Below, in pieces: positions 1 through 7,064 of a stretch of 9,351 bases of DNA; position 1 is the stretch's first letter, and every line of letters starts with the position of its first letter. The translations under genes and the position numbers were made by a program. The stretch covers positions 1-9,351 of the forward strand of contig JAJZCT010000087.1 in assembly GCA_021828925.1 (NCBI GenBank). The letters are read 5' to 3'. Under the pieces are notes generated by a model. The model was not told the DNA's origin. It saw only the letters and a program-made list of their open reading frames with translations, and did no database searches. Origin of the DNA: Planctomycetota bacterium. GTDB lineage: Bacteria; Planctomycetota; Phycisphaerae; WQYP01.

Positions 1-27
1 ACCGGGAGGAAGAGCCTCCCTTGCCGC
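1..27. repeat. Left arm of a 27-bp perfect inverted repeat (partner 313-339)
   Basis: The first 27 bases of the window are the exact reverse complement of 313-339, which encodes the residues just after the lipobox of the cytochrome gene. The unit is itself partly self-complementary (GGGAGG / CCTCCC with a 5-base gap). The repeat may continue left of the window. A short fold-back copy at a sequence edge is a common assembly or amplification artefact, but a real inverted duplication cannot be excluded. Confidence 0.9.
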
Positions 28-132
28 TCCGATCCGTTCCCAAGCTAACAGCCCGACCACGATGCCGGGCGATACCTCAACGAATAAATAGAAGTGCTTG
101 GCAACGATAGTACCTTGATCATGATGAATCAT
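1..132 (-). CDS. Possible 5' end of a divergent membrane protein (partial, doubtful)
   Basis: On the minus strand an ATG at 132 opens a frame of 44 codons without a stop to the window edge. The peptide is hydrophobic in its middle (YLFVEVSPGIVVGLLAW), as expected for a membrane segment. There is no good ribosome binding site, and the start would overlap the start of the plus-strand miniprotein gene by 12 bp. The last nine codons fall in the suspicious inverted repeat at the window edge. I do not recognise a family. It could be the start of a divergent gene or a chance frame; I favour chance slightly. Confidence 0.2.
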   Translation of the reverse strand, partial: MIHHDQGTIVAKHFYLFVEVSPGIVVGLLAWERIGAAREALPPG

Positions 133-246
133 GCAAACAATACGATGACGCCTTGGATGGGTGCCGGAACGTGGTCTGGGATGCTGCTGGGTTTGCTGGT
201 GGTGGTCCTGCTGGTCGTAGTGGCTATGAAAATATCCAAGAAGTGA
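121..246 (+). CDS. Met-rich single-helix membrane miniprotein, 41 aa
   Basis: This frame gives a 41-residue protein with a polar, Met/His-containing N-terminus (MMNHANNTMTPWM), one strongly hydrophobic segment at about residues 19-36 (MLLGLLVVVLLVVVAM), and a basic end (KISKK), so the topology should be N-terminus outside. Six of the first 36 residues are Met and one is His, a composition seen in small envelope proteins near copper or electron-transfer genes; metal binding here is only inference. The ribosome binding site is weak and ATG codons at 121 or 124 are both possible, as is a GTG at 94. The stop lies 11 bp before the cytochrome start, so the two are probably co-transcribed. The antisense of the hydrophobic stretch is polar and unlike protein, which favours this strand. 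Confidence 0.55.
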   Translation: MMNHANNTMTPWMGAGTWSGMLLGLLVVVLLVVVAMKISKK

Positions 247-257
247 AGAATTATATA

Positions 258-680
258 ATGCGGATCGCCTTTTTGTGTACCGTTTCGGTTGGAATAATTT
301 TTCTATCCGGATGCGGCAAGGGAGGCTCTTCCTCCCGGTCGACAGGCGGTTCGGTCGATGTTCCCGCAACTACGCAAGGTGCCGTGCCGATTCCGCCGGT
401 GGGCAATGCGGTACGCGGCAAAAAACTCTTTGCGGAAAATTGCATGATGTGTCACGGCAATCGTGGTCAGGGCATAACACTGGTGGGCCAGGATTTGCAG
501 ACCAGTAAACCGGTCCTGTCGCTGCCGGCCGCGAAGCTTGTGGCGTTCATCAAGCACGGAAGGTCCGCCACCAATCCCATCAATCATCGCCACATCGCCA
601 TGCCGCCCTTCGGTGGCAATGCCAATCTGACAAATCAAGATTTATATGACATCGTCGCGTATCTGCGCAAGCTGCAATAA
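258..680 (+). CDS. Monoheme c-type cytochrome lipoprotein
   Basis: The 140-residue product starts with a lipoprotein signal peptide: basic start MRIAF, hydrophobic core, and lipobox LSGC with the acylated Cys at residue 19. A flexible Gly/Ser/Pro linker leads to a class I cytochrome c fold. CMMCH provides the covalent heme attachment and the His ligand. The Met of MPPFGGNANL is the likely sixth ligand, and the closing helix LTNQDLYDIVAYLRKLQ is typical of the family. It should be a membrane-tethered periplasmic electron carrier. An ATG at 153 in the same frame would add 35 residues without signal character and overlap the upstream gene, so 258 is preferred; a purine-rich stretch (AAGAAGTGAAGAA) lies just before it. 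The partner oxidase or dehydrogenase is not visible here. Confidence 0.9.
   Translation: MRIAFLCTVSVGIIFLSGCGKGGSSSRSTGGSVDVPATTQGAVPIPPVGNAVRGKKLFAENCMMCHGNRGQGITLVGQDLQTSKPVLSLPAAKLVAFIKHGRSATNPINHRHIAMPPFGGNANLTNQDLYDIVAYLRKLQ
313..339. repeat. Right arm of the 27-bp inverted repeat
   Basis: This is the exact reverse complement of positions 1-27, separated by 285 bp. It lies inside the cytochrome gene, over the GCGKGGSSSR linker just after the lipobox, so this copy is the functional one and the copy at the window edge is the oddity. Confidence 0.9.
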
Positions 681-706
681 CTGCAACGCATGGCCTTGAG
701 CACACA

Positions 707-3118
707 TCACATCTTTGCCGCCGCGCTTCCCGGAATACTCGCCCCACCGGCCGGTTTTACTGACGTTTGCTGTCCCTCATTAGTAAGACGGCGCAACAGC
801 GGCTTTTTTGCAACATCCAGAACCAACACCATGGCAAGGGTGGCGGCCAGTAACCCCAGTACCATCAGAGGAGGTACGGGGGCCATTAAAATGCCGAACA
901 CCGCCATTGCCGATACCACCAGCACGTCCCCGGCGGTGGCACAGAGTAAAAATGTTCCGGGCCGCGATTTCCAGAAAGCGCGACTTTCACGCACCAGATA
1001 TACCGTAGCCAAACCGCTGAATACTAACGCCAGAAAAACCAGCGTTTGTGTGGCCGGCAGCTTCATGAAATGCCGGCCCACATAAAACACCGCGAAGCAG
1101 TATAAAAGCCAGGAAATTGCAATCATAGCAGACGACCACATCAACACACGAATATTCCAACGGTCCGGCTGAGGCGACGGCTTCACACGATCACTGGCCA
1201 ACGACATGGTGACAAAATCATTGGCGAACAGCAGCAGAAGAATCAGCCGGGGCGTAGTTACCAGTGAGCCTGTTATCAGCAAACCCAGACTCAGAAATAA
1301 GGCCACCTGAATGGTTTTGGTGACTTTATTGGTGGTGTAGGTCAACATGCGGCGGTACACTTCGCGGCCAATGTTCACCGCATCGGTCAAATGTGAAATT
1401 CCCGGTTTGGTCAGCACCAGGCTGGCTGCGGAGCGTGCAACATCCGTGGCGTTGGATACAGCGATTCCAACTTCCGCCTGCTTAAGAGCCGGCGCGTCAT
1501 TAACACCGTCTCCAGTCATTCCGGTAATAATATGCTGACTTTGAAGTTGGCGGACCAGCGCAATTTTGTCCTCGGGAAAAACGCCGGCAAATACGTCGGC
1601 ATCCAATTGCCCGTTTTCAATGGCGGAACGATCCGCGGACTTGCTCCCGATGCCCAATTGCGCGGAAATAGCCTGAGCAGTGGTTTGACCGTCCCCGGTA
1701 ACCATTCGCACGCGAATACCCATGGCTTGAAGTTTGGCAACGGTCTCGTGCGATTCCGGGCGCGGCGGATCACGTAGAGAAAGCAAGCCAATGAACTTAA
1801 GTTCGCCGTCGGTCTGAGCGGCCACGCCCATCACACGGTTGCCCTGGGCCGCCAAAACCTCTGACTGTTTCAGAATGTCCTGCGAATCTTTGCAGAGGGT
1901 GGCCAAGGTGGCCGGCGCGCCTTTTATCGCGCGGGCCTTTTGGCCATCTCTTTCCAGTTCCGCTTCGGCGCGTTTCGTGGCCGGATCAAAGGGAATTAAC
2001 TTGGAACGTATCCAATGAAAAGTGGTAGAGGGCTTCTCCTGATATTTTTTCAAAATAGCCATATCAATCGGATCTTGAGTGCCGGCATCACACGTCTGAG
2101 CGGCAAACGCCAGAACGTCCGATTCCGTGGCTCCCTGGAGGCCCTGAATTTTTTCCAGCACCAGTTCGTTGAGGGTCAGCGTGCCGGTTTTATCACAACA
2201 CAACTGCTGCATACTGGCTAGCTCTTGAATGGCCGACAGGCGTGTGACCAGCACATTGTTGTCGGCCATTTTCAGCGACGCGGTAGCCTGCGACAGGGTA
2301 AAGGTGGCGGGAAGCGCCACGGGTACGGAAGCCACCAGCAATATCAACGCGAACGGTAAAATAATGGACCCGGCCATGCCGACACAAAAAGCATAGATCA
2401 GGATAGCCAGCACCAGCGTGATATCCATGATCAAAAGATATTTGACGATGGAAAAAATAATTTGTTCCATGTGACCCACGGTTTTGGCACCGCGCACCAG
2501 TTCCGCGGTTTTTCCAAACATGCTTTTGGCACCCGTGGCGGTGACTTCCGCAGTACCTTCGCCGCGCTTAACCACCGAGCCGGAGCGCACGTCGCCACCG
2601 GGTTCCAACTCAACCGGGGCGGATTCGCCAGTTAAGGCCGACTGATCAACCTCTATATTGCCTTGGATGATATGGGCATCAGCCGGTACCATATCCCCCA
2701 TACGCAGATAAATACAATCACCGGGCACCAGATCGTGCGCGGGTGCCGTTTCCCATTTACCATCGCGCATCACCCGGGCATTAATCTCAAGGCGCTGACG
2801 GAGAATTTCCAGGGCGGCGTGCGCTTTACCTTCCTCGACAAATCCCAATACAGCGTTACCGATCAGCAGCAGGGCGATAATGACCGCTTCCACCGGTTTG
2901 CGCAGAGCCAGTTCCAAGATAAAAGTAACTTCCAGCATCCACGGAACCGGTGCCCAGAATTTTCGCAGAAAAGCCAGAATCGGATGTGGCTTCTGTTCAG
3001 GAATTGAATTGGGACCGAATTTTTTCAGCCGCGCCGCGGCCTCCTGCGCAGAAAGCCCTTGGGGGGCACCCACGCGCTCGATGGCGGCAAGATTCGGTGT
3101 GACCGTTGGCGGAGCCAT
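707..3118 (-). CDS. P3A-type plasma-membrane proton-exporting ATPase
   Basis: This 803-residue P-type ATPase should pump protons out of the cytoplasm at the cost of ATP. In order it shows the actuator loop TGES (163-166), PVALP in M4 (266-270), the phosphorylated Asp in DKTGTLT (D309), the nucleotide-binding KGAP (399-402), TGDG (474-477) and the hinge TGDGVNDAP (535-543). Segment M6 carries ANDF with D634, followed by SDRVKPSPQPD. By recalled alignment this matches the proton-coordinating Asp of plant AHA pumps (D684), which supports P3A over calcium or heavy-metal types; there is no CPx motif or metal-binding domain. The residue aligned with AHA2 Arg655 appears to be Gln604. The C-terminal tail is short and lacks the plant autoinhibitory domain. 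A strong Shine-Dalgarno (AAGGAGG, 3126-3132) fixes the start. The ferritin-like gene ends 111 bp upstream on the same strand. Its stop lies 26 bp from the convergent cytochrome stop, with no hairpin between. Confidence 0.93.
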   Translation of the reverse strand: MAPPTVTPNLAAIERVGAPQGLSAQEAAARLKKFGPNSIPEQKPHPILAFLRKFWAPVPWMLEVTFILELALRKPVEAVIIALLLIGNAVLGFVEEGKAHAALEILRQRLEINARVMRDGKWETAPAHDLVPGDCIYLRMGDMVPADAHIIQGNIEVDQSALTGESAPVELEPGGDVRSGSVVKRGEGTAEVTATGAKSMFGKTAELVRGAKTVGHMEQIIFSIVKYLLIMDITLVLAILIYAFCVGMAGSIILPFALILLVASVPVALPATFTLSQATASLKMADNNVLVTRLSAIQELASMQQLCCDKTGTLTLNELVLEKIQGLQGATESDVLAFAAQTCDAGTQDPIDMAILKKYQEKPSTTFHWIRSKLIPFDPATKRAEAELERDGQKARAIKGAPATLATLCKDSQDILKQSEVLAAQGNRVMGVAAQTDGELKFIGLLSLRDPPRPESHETVAKLQAMGIRVRMVTGDGQTTAQAISAQLGIGSKSADRSAIENGQLDADVFAGVFPEDKIALVRQLQSQHIITGMTGDGVNDAPALKQAEVGIAVSNATDVARSAASLVLTKPGISHLTDAVNIGREVYRRMLTYTTNKVTKTIQVALFLSLGLLITGSLVTTPRLILLLLFANDFVTMSLASDRVKPSPQPDRWNIRVLMWSSAMIAISWLLYCFAVFYVGRHFMKLPATQTLVFLALVFSGLATVYLVRESRAFWKSRPGTFLLCATAGDVLVVSAMAVFGILMAPVPPLMVLGLLAATLAMVLVLDVAKKPLLRRLTNEGQQTSVKPAGGASIPGSAAAKM

Positions 3119-3229
3119 AGAACAACCTCCTTATACCATCAAGCGTTCCGCCATGATCGTCACAAGCGGGCTTGCCCAGGCACATGGCGGGCGAAGCTCC
3201 TATGATAACCGCTGGTAATTGGATGTCGC

Positions 3230-3876
3230 TCAGGACTTAAAGAGGCTTGGCTCCGGTGTAACCGCATGCGCTTCGGTACGTGTCGCTGTACGCGTTAATA
3301 TTTGCCGGGCCTTTTCTACTTCGCTTTCAGTGCCATGCGCCAGGACGAGAAACTTACTCATCTTGATATCCGTCTCGGGTTGGAGAACACTGTTTTTGGG
3401 AATGCCCAGACTATAGAAGACCGCACCCAACGCAGTGGCCAAGGCTATTAGGTGATCCTGCTCCTGCACCAGCATCTTACGTAGATGTTCGGCCAGTGCA
3501 TATTCTCCAATTCCTTCGCACTGCCGGATGCGTTGGCGATAATTGCGGATTGTTTCGTTTTCATTTTCCATATCAAATCGCAACATGTCCTCCGCTTTAT
3601 CCGAAGTCTTGACCGGCTTGGGTGTCACCTTCGGCATTCCTCCCAAGTAGTCAATTTGATTTGCCAAGGTGATGGCATGTGAAAGCTCTTCGGCGGCATG
3701 GACTTCCAGTTCGCTGGCGATATTCATGTTGGCCGCCCCTTGATAACCTGGGAATAAACGACATAACCGATAATCGCCTGGTACTCCCTCGCCAGATCCT
3801 CGTTGAGCAGATCAATAAGCTCTTTACGATTCAAGACGGGCTCATCTTTTTCTATTACGGATGAATTAGTTGCCAT
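3230..3876 (-). pseudogene. Ferritin-like (bacterioferritin-type) protein split by a frameshift
   Basis: Two overlapping frames together make one ferritin-like four-helix protein of about 216 residues. The first starts at ATG 3876 behind AAGGAG (10 bp upstream) and encodes helix A (NEDLAREYQAIIGYVVYSQV), but stops at 3724. The second, 3230-3727, carries the rest: ELEVHAAEELSHA with the ExxH metal site, the ENENETIRNY helix, and EQDH, another ExxH. Reading one extra G in the GGGG run at 3736-3739 (minus strand) would fuse them as VIKG-AANMNIASELE, the sequence expected for the family. The stop and the next ATG overlap as ATGA, so coupled translation of two pieces is a formal alternative. A C-terminal extension of about 40 residues follows the fold. 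Likely role: iron storage or peroxide protection in the cytosol. It may be a real pseudogene, a sequencing error in the homopolymer, or a split gene. Confidence 0.8.
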
Positions 3877-3901
3877 TGAACTGTTACTCCTTTTGGATGT
3901 C

Positions 3902-3951
3902 CAAAAAAAGCGAAACGGGGACGTCCCGGCCTGTCGGCAGAAACGTCCCCG
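3902..3951 (-). terminator. Rho-independent terminator of the glycine-zipper gene
   Basis: On the minus strand a 9-bp stem (CGGGGACGT / ACGTCCCCG, arms 3943-3951 and 3916-3924) with an 18-base loop is followed, a few bases on, by a run of seven T (3903-3909). It lies between the glycine-zipper gene and the ferritin-like gene, so it should separate their transcription, although the ferritin-like gene starts only 26 bp further on. Confidence 0.65.
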
Positions 3952-3979
3952 CTGCACACTAAGCCCCCTACTGGCATTG

Positions 3980-4032
3980 CCCCACACTACGCGCCCCACT
4001 TTCACGCGCCCCACTGACCACTTTTCCCCACT
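3980..4032. repeat. Cluster of short CCCCACT direct repeats
   Basis: Four copies of CCCCAC(T/A) start at 3980, 3994, 4009 and 4026, spaced 14-17 bp. Two belong to a perfect 12-bp repeat (ACGCGCCCCACT at 3989-4000 and 4004-4015). The array sits just downstream of the glycine-zipper stop and before its terminator. Such iterated motifs occur in the ends of some insertion sequences, but no transposase is present. Confidence 0.6.
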
Positions 4033-4047
4033 GGCCCGCTATCCACT

Positions 4048-4590
4048 TTACTTTTTTTCATTGCGCGGTTTTCTGTAGTCAACACGCCGCCAGGAATCAC
4101 GAACAGCCGGTCTGGCCTCATCCCACGTCAAGCCTTTTTCTCCCCGGCGCTTTTCCCAATCACGCGCCAGCATTGGCTCACTTTCTTCATAGGTGCGATC
4201 GTGGTAATGCACCCGCGATTCCCAGCCATACTGATACGCCGGCCCGTATTTGTCATACGTGGCACCTTTCGCGATGTAAGGCCGCGAGGCATAAGTGGCT
4301 CGCCAGAAGCCGTGCTCAACAGTTGGATCAATATCCTCCGCCAAAGCTTTACCGGCCAAGCCACCAGCTACGCCACCGATGACAGCACCGGCGGCCCCTC
4401 CTACCAGTGTGCCCACAGGGCCGGCTACGGTGCCAATGGCGGCACCGGCTGCCACGCCACCAATTACGCCTCCCGTGACGGTACCCACGCCGGTTCCCAC
4501 TGGATGGGACCCGGCCGCGCCGCTTAGCGGATCACGATTCGCATCATGCTGCGACTTTTTCATTTCCTCAGTTTTTTCTTCTTTTTTCAT
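4048..4590 (-). CDS. Glycine-zipper domain protein
   Basis: The 180-residue product has a charged N-terminus (MKKEEKTEEMKKSQ), a long Gly/Ala/Val segment at about residues 30-80 with repeated GxxxG spacing (GGVIGGVAAGAAIG, GGAAGAVIGGVAGGLAG), and a hydrophilic C-terminal domain rich in Tyr, Trp, Arg and Glu (KYGPAYQYGWESR, WEKRRGEKGLTWDEARPAV). Glycine zippers form packed membrane helices or oligomeric pores. The C-terminal part resembles a conserved but uncharacterised domain found after such zippers. There is no clear signal peptide, so its location is uncertain. The start is set by AGGAG 7 bases before ATG 4590; an in-frame ATG at 4659 lacks support. A terminator follows. General stress role is inferred only from the company it keeps. 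Confidence 0.8.
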   Translation of the reverse strand: MKKEEKTEEMKKSQHDANRDPLSGAAGSHPVGTGVGTVTGGVIGGVAAGAAIGTVAGPVGTLVGGAAGAVIGGVAGGLAGKALAEDIDPTVEHGFWRATYASRPYIAKGATYDKYGPAYQYGWESRVHYHDRTYEESEPMLARDWEKRRGEKGLTWDEARPAVRDSWRRVDYRKPRNEKK

Positions 4591-4977
4591 TTGCCAACTC
4601 CTAGACAAGGCAATAGGGGTAAAATTATGCCCACAGAACAAATCCGTGAATGCAAACAACTAACGAAATATGAATATGCAAACTTCATGCCAACAGCGGA
4701 ATTGTTCCTTGACACCCTCTGGCGCTTATTCAGGTGCAACATGGCGATGATCCGACTATTCCCTGATGAGTGGATTCCCACGGCAAAAGGACCTGACCGG
4801 ACAAAATGGCCAGGACAAATTGTCCGGACCACACGATTATGGGCTTTGAAAACGCGATATTAGTACCAATTTATTGGATATTGTTGATACGGCACAGAAA
4901 TTGCATGAAACGGTGGGGCGAGAGAGGAAGGTCCGAGTTGGCATTAACGTTAGGAAGAGGGAAGATAAGGATCAGTT
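4591..4977. other. Intergenic region between divergent genes, with palindrome
   Basis: This 387-bp stretch separates the glycine-zipper gene (minus) from the diguanylate cyclase gene (plus). It should hold promoters for both. The clearest structure is the GGACAA palindrome near 4797-4827. An open frame from 4627 to 4863 has an AGGGG 8 bases before its ATG, but its product resembles nothing I know and it would run through the palindrome. Confidence 0.6.
4797..4827. promoter_or_regulatory. Nested palindrome with GGACAA/TTGTCC half-sites, candidate operator
   Basis: Positions 4813-4825 read GGACAAATTGTCC, a perfect palindrome around one central base. A second CCGGACAA half-site at 4797-4804 is inverted relative to TTGTCCGG at 4820-4827, so one right half could pair with either left half. 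The core is repeated at 7561-7573. The arrangement looks like a dimeric repressor or activator site, 150 bp upstream of the diguanylate cyclase start. The regulator is unknown. Confidence 0.45.
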
Positions 4978-5895
4978 ATGCGTGAGGTCTTATCGGAATT
5001 TACACCTCGGCCGGACCTTCCGTTGTCTCAAACATTTCAGAAAAGCGGAAAGGTGAAGGAGGCCATGGCGGCCTGCGCCCGCGATCTTTCCACCGCAAAC
5101 CAGACTTTAAAGGAAAAACTCGCCGCGCACCATGCCGCTGATGGCGTGCGGGAAGCACTGTCTTCCTGCGAAAGCGTTGAAGCCACGGTTCGCATTTGCG
5201 CGGAAGAACTGGAGAGATTAAGCGCGGCCGTGGCCGAGGAAATCTCCACACGTACCGACCTGGAAGAAAGATTAAAAAGAAGCGAAGTACAAGGCGACCA
5301 GCATCGGTTTCTGGCATTTCATGATGCACTTACCGGCCTGCCCAACCGAGCCTTATTTACCAATCGTCTGGATCAGGCTTTGGCCCAGGGGCAGCGACGC
5401 GGTCGGCCCTTCGCAGTGTTATTCATAGATCTCGATAATTTCAAGCAAATCAATGATACGTACGGGCACGATGCGGGAGACAAGGTTCTGCGCATGGTCG
5501 GTCAGCGTCTGCAGGCGTGCGTGCGGAATGAGGATACCGTCAGCCGCGCCGGTGGCGATGAGTTCGTGTGTCTGTTGATGGAAGTCACGCAAGAGGCCGT
5601 CATTGCCGATATCGCTCAGTGCATGATTAACCTGGTGTCAAACGCAGACGAATTGGCCGGCGCTAAAACAACTGTGAAAGCCAGCATTGGCATTGCAATG
5701 TGCCCCCGTGACGGCGTCACAGCTGAGACGCTGGTGAAAAATGCGGATAGCGCAATGTACAAAGCTAAAGCCGACCGCTCGGGCTATTGTTTCGCCAGCA
5801 GTCTTGCCCAGGCTCATAGCTACACCTGGGAAAAATCGGGTAATACCAGCCAGGATGAGAGAATAAGTGGAGCGCTGCGAATGCGTTTGCCATAA
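4978..5895 (+). CDS. Soluble diguanylate cyclase (GGDEF domain)
   Basis: The 305-residue protein should make cyclic di-GMP from two GTP. Residues 25-105 are Ala/Glu/Leu-rich and predicted coiled coil (EELERLSAAVAEEISTRTDL), a likely dimerisation and signal segment with no recognised sensor domain. The GGDEF domain begins at FHDALTGLPNRALF (114-127), has the metal-binding Asp in FIDLDNFKQIND (D151) and the intact signature GGDEF at 192-196. RNED at 183-186, five residues before it, matches the RxxD product-inhibition site, so feedback control is expected. A GIAMCP / NADSAMYKAK end completes the fold, followed by a 35-residue tail. No membrane segment or signal peptide is visible. AAGGA lies 7 bases before the ATG. 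It converges on the ice-binding-like gene with 32 bp between stops. Confidence 0.93.
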   Translation: MREVLSEFTPRPDLPLSQTFQKSGKVKEAMAACARDLSTANQTLKEKLAAHHAADGVREALSSCESVEATVRICAEELERLSAAVAEEISTRTDLEERLKRSEVQGDQHRFLAFHDALTGLPNRALFTNRLDQALAQGQRRGRPFAVLFIDLDNFKQINDTYGHDAGDKVLRMVGQRLQACVRNEDTVSRAGGDEFVCLLMEVTQEAVIADIAQCMINLVSNADELAGAKTTVKASIGIAMCPRDGVTAETLVKNADSAMYKAKADRSGYCFASSLAQAHSYTWEKSGNTSQDERISGALRMRLP

Positions 5896-5927
5896 CTCAT
5901 TCCCCGTCGGCACCTATTAATAAGTTG

Positions 5928-6641
5928 TTATGGCGTCGGAAGATCCCCTGTTGTGATCCGGTTGGTATCAAGCGTGACGTCGCCGAATTGCGACAATACG
6001 CGGCCATCGCGGATGGAAGCATCGCTGTTCATTGTGATATCCGAACGGGCGAGAATATTTCCCGCAAAAGCGCTGTCCGCACCCAGCGTTGCCGAATCGC
6101 CCACCTGCCAGAAAACCGCCCCCTTCACCCACGTGGTGGCACCCCCATTGATCGAAATAATCGAGGAGTTGTCGGCGGTGGTCAGTGTGGTGCCAATCTG
6201 AAAAATGAATTGGGCGTTCAGGTCATCCTGGTCTTTGAGCGTCAAGGTTCCATTGAGCGTGGCCCCTTCGGAAAACCGATAAACACCCGGTAACAGCGTC
6301 AATCCGCCGAGATCCTGCCCACTGAGGTCGTGCGTTAATTGCATCGCCGCAACCGTGTCATAGGCGGTGTTAAGATCTGTATGGGCCTGCAGGGCCGCGT
6401 CGTCCGCGGCACGCGTCGTGTGCGGCGGTTCTACGACTCCCGGCGGAAATCCCACTATCTCAGGGCCGTGGCTGGTACCGATATCTCCGCCATGAACAGC
6501 AGTTCCGCCGGCATTTTCTACCGCAGTATAGGCCAGTACGGCAAAGTCGCCCGCTGAGCCCAAGGTAATGGAAATGGGAGCGGACTTAGGCGCGGCGCCG
6601 CCCGGGGGCACGACCAGTAGAACAAGTGTTTTATTCTTCAT
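5928..6641 (-). CDS. DUF3494 ice-binding-like protein
   Basis: The 237-residue product matches the DUF3494 (ice-binding protein) family along almost its whole length: ITLGSAGDFAVLAYTAVEN near the N-terminus, a helix region with TDLNTAYDTVAAM (88-100), LGGLTLLPGVYRF (111-123), then the beta-helix end with AQFIFQIGTTL, VFWQVGDSATLG, FAGNILA and VTLDTNRITTG. Members bind ice or serve as extracellular adhesive beta-helices. Here the habitat is not known to be cold, so ice binding is inference from the fold. The N-terminus (MKNKTLVLLVV followed by PPGGAAPKSA) is a short, Pro/Gly-interrupted secretion signal, weaker than usual. GGAGA 7-8 bases before ATG 6641 fixes the start; a longer frame to 6863 shows no signal sequence or family likeness. 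No C-terminal anchor is present. Confidence 0.88.
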   Translation of the reverse strand: MKNKTLVLLVVPPGGAAPKSAPISITLGSAGDFAVLAYTAVENAGGTAVHGGDIGTSHGPEIVGFPPGVVEPPHTTRAADDAALQAHTDLNTAYDTVAAMQLTHDLSGQDLGGLTLLPGVYRFSEGATLNGTLTLKDQDDLNAQFIFQIGTTLTTADNSSIISINGGATTWVKGAVFWQVGDSATLGADSAFAGNILARSDITMNSDASIRDGRVLSQFGDVTLDTNRITTGDLPTP

Positions 6642-6941
6642 GGCAAGTTCTCCGAAAAGCCGCCAACCTAAGCAGCTTTTGTGAATATGGGCATCGTGGT
6701 TAAGAGAACAAGCTGGTTGTTGCCTGAACGGGAGAGGCATCGGAGCGATCCATTTTGCGGTTATCCAACAAGGTACCGCGACAATCGCGCGACATGCGGT
6801 GCTATGCTCAAGCACTGCTGAAATCATCATAGCACAAAAGCGCATACAGGGTGCATTTTGCAAGGATTTTGGTAGCGCAATGAATGTGAGCCACAGATTT
6901 TACCGATTCGATTAACGTAGCGTACCGACCTCACGCGAGAG
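6642..6941. other. Non-coding upstream region of the ice-binding-like gene
   Basis: About 300 bp with no supported gene. On the minus strand a TATGAT (6826-6831) could be a -10 box, but no good -35 is spaced for it. It lies at one arm of an 8-bp inverted repeat, GTGCTATG / CATAGCAC (6799-6806 and 6828-6835), which could be an operator for the ice-binding-like gene. A 44-codon plus-strand frame from 6688 has no ribosome binding site. Confidence 0.4.
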
Positions 6942-6985
6942 AAAAAAAACAATTTGGAGGCCCATTACGGAATGGGCCTCCAAAT
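6942..6985 (-). terminator. Strong rho-independent terminator after the DUF892 remnant
   Basis: A perfect 15-bp stem (arms 6952-6966 and 6971-6985, loop ACGG) is followed on the minus strand, one base on, by eight T (6942-6949). This is a textbook intrinsic terminator for transcripts coming from the DUF892-like gene. It is far stronger than needed for a dead gene, which suggests the locus is or recently was expressed. Confidence 0.88.
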
Positions 6986-7064
6986 CCGAACGGGGGATGG
7001 GAAAACAAGCTGTTGTTATTCGCCTTGAAGTGACAAGCTTTCCACGTCACCCGTTTAACCTTTT

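Noticed and set aside
3230..3727. Complete ferritin-like gene starting at ATG 3727
   Set aside because: It lacks helix A, which is encoded directly upstream in the next frame behind a good ribosome binding site.
4627..4863. Plus-strand frame of 78 codons in the region before the diguanylate cyclase
   Set aside because: It has an AGGGG at fair distance, but the product matches nothing known, starts only 36 bp from a divergent gene start, and runs through the palindrome, so I treat the region as regulatory.
6688..6822. Plus-strand 44-codon frame
   Set aside because: No ribosome binding site and a composition unlike protein.
6642..6863. N-terminal extension of the ice-binding-like protein
   Set aside because: The added 74 residues show no signal peptide or family likeness, while ATG 6641 has a good GGAGA site.
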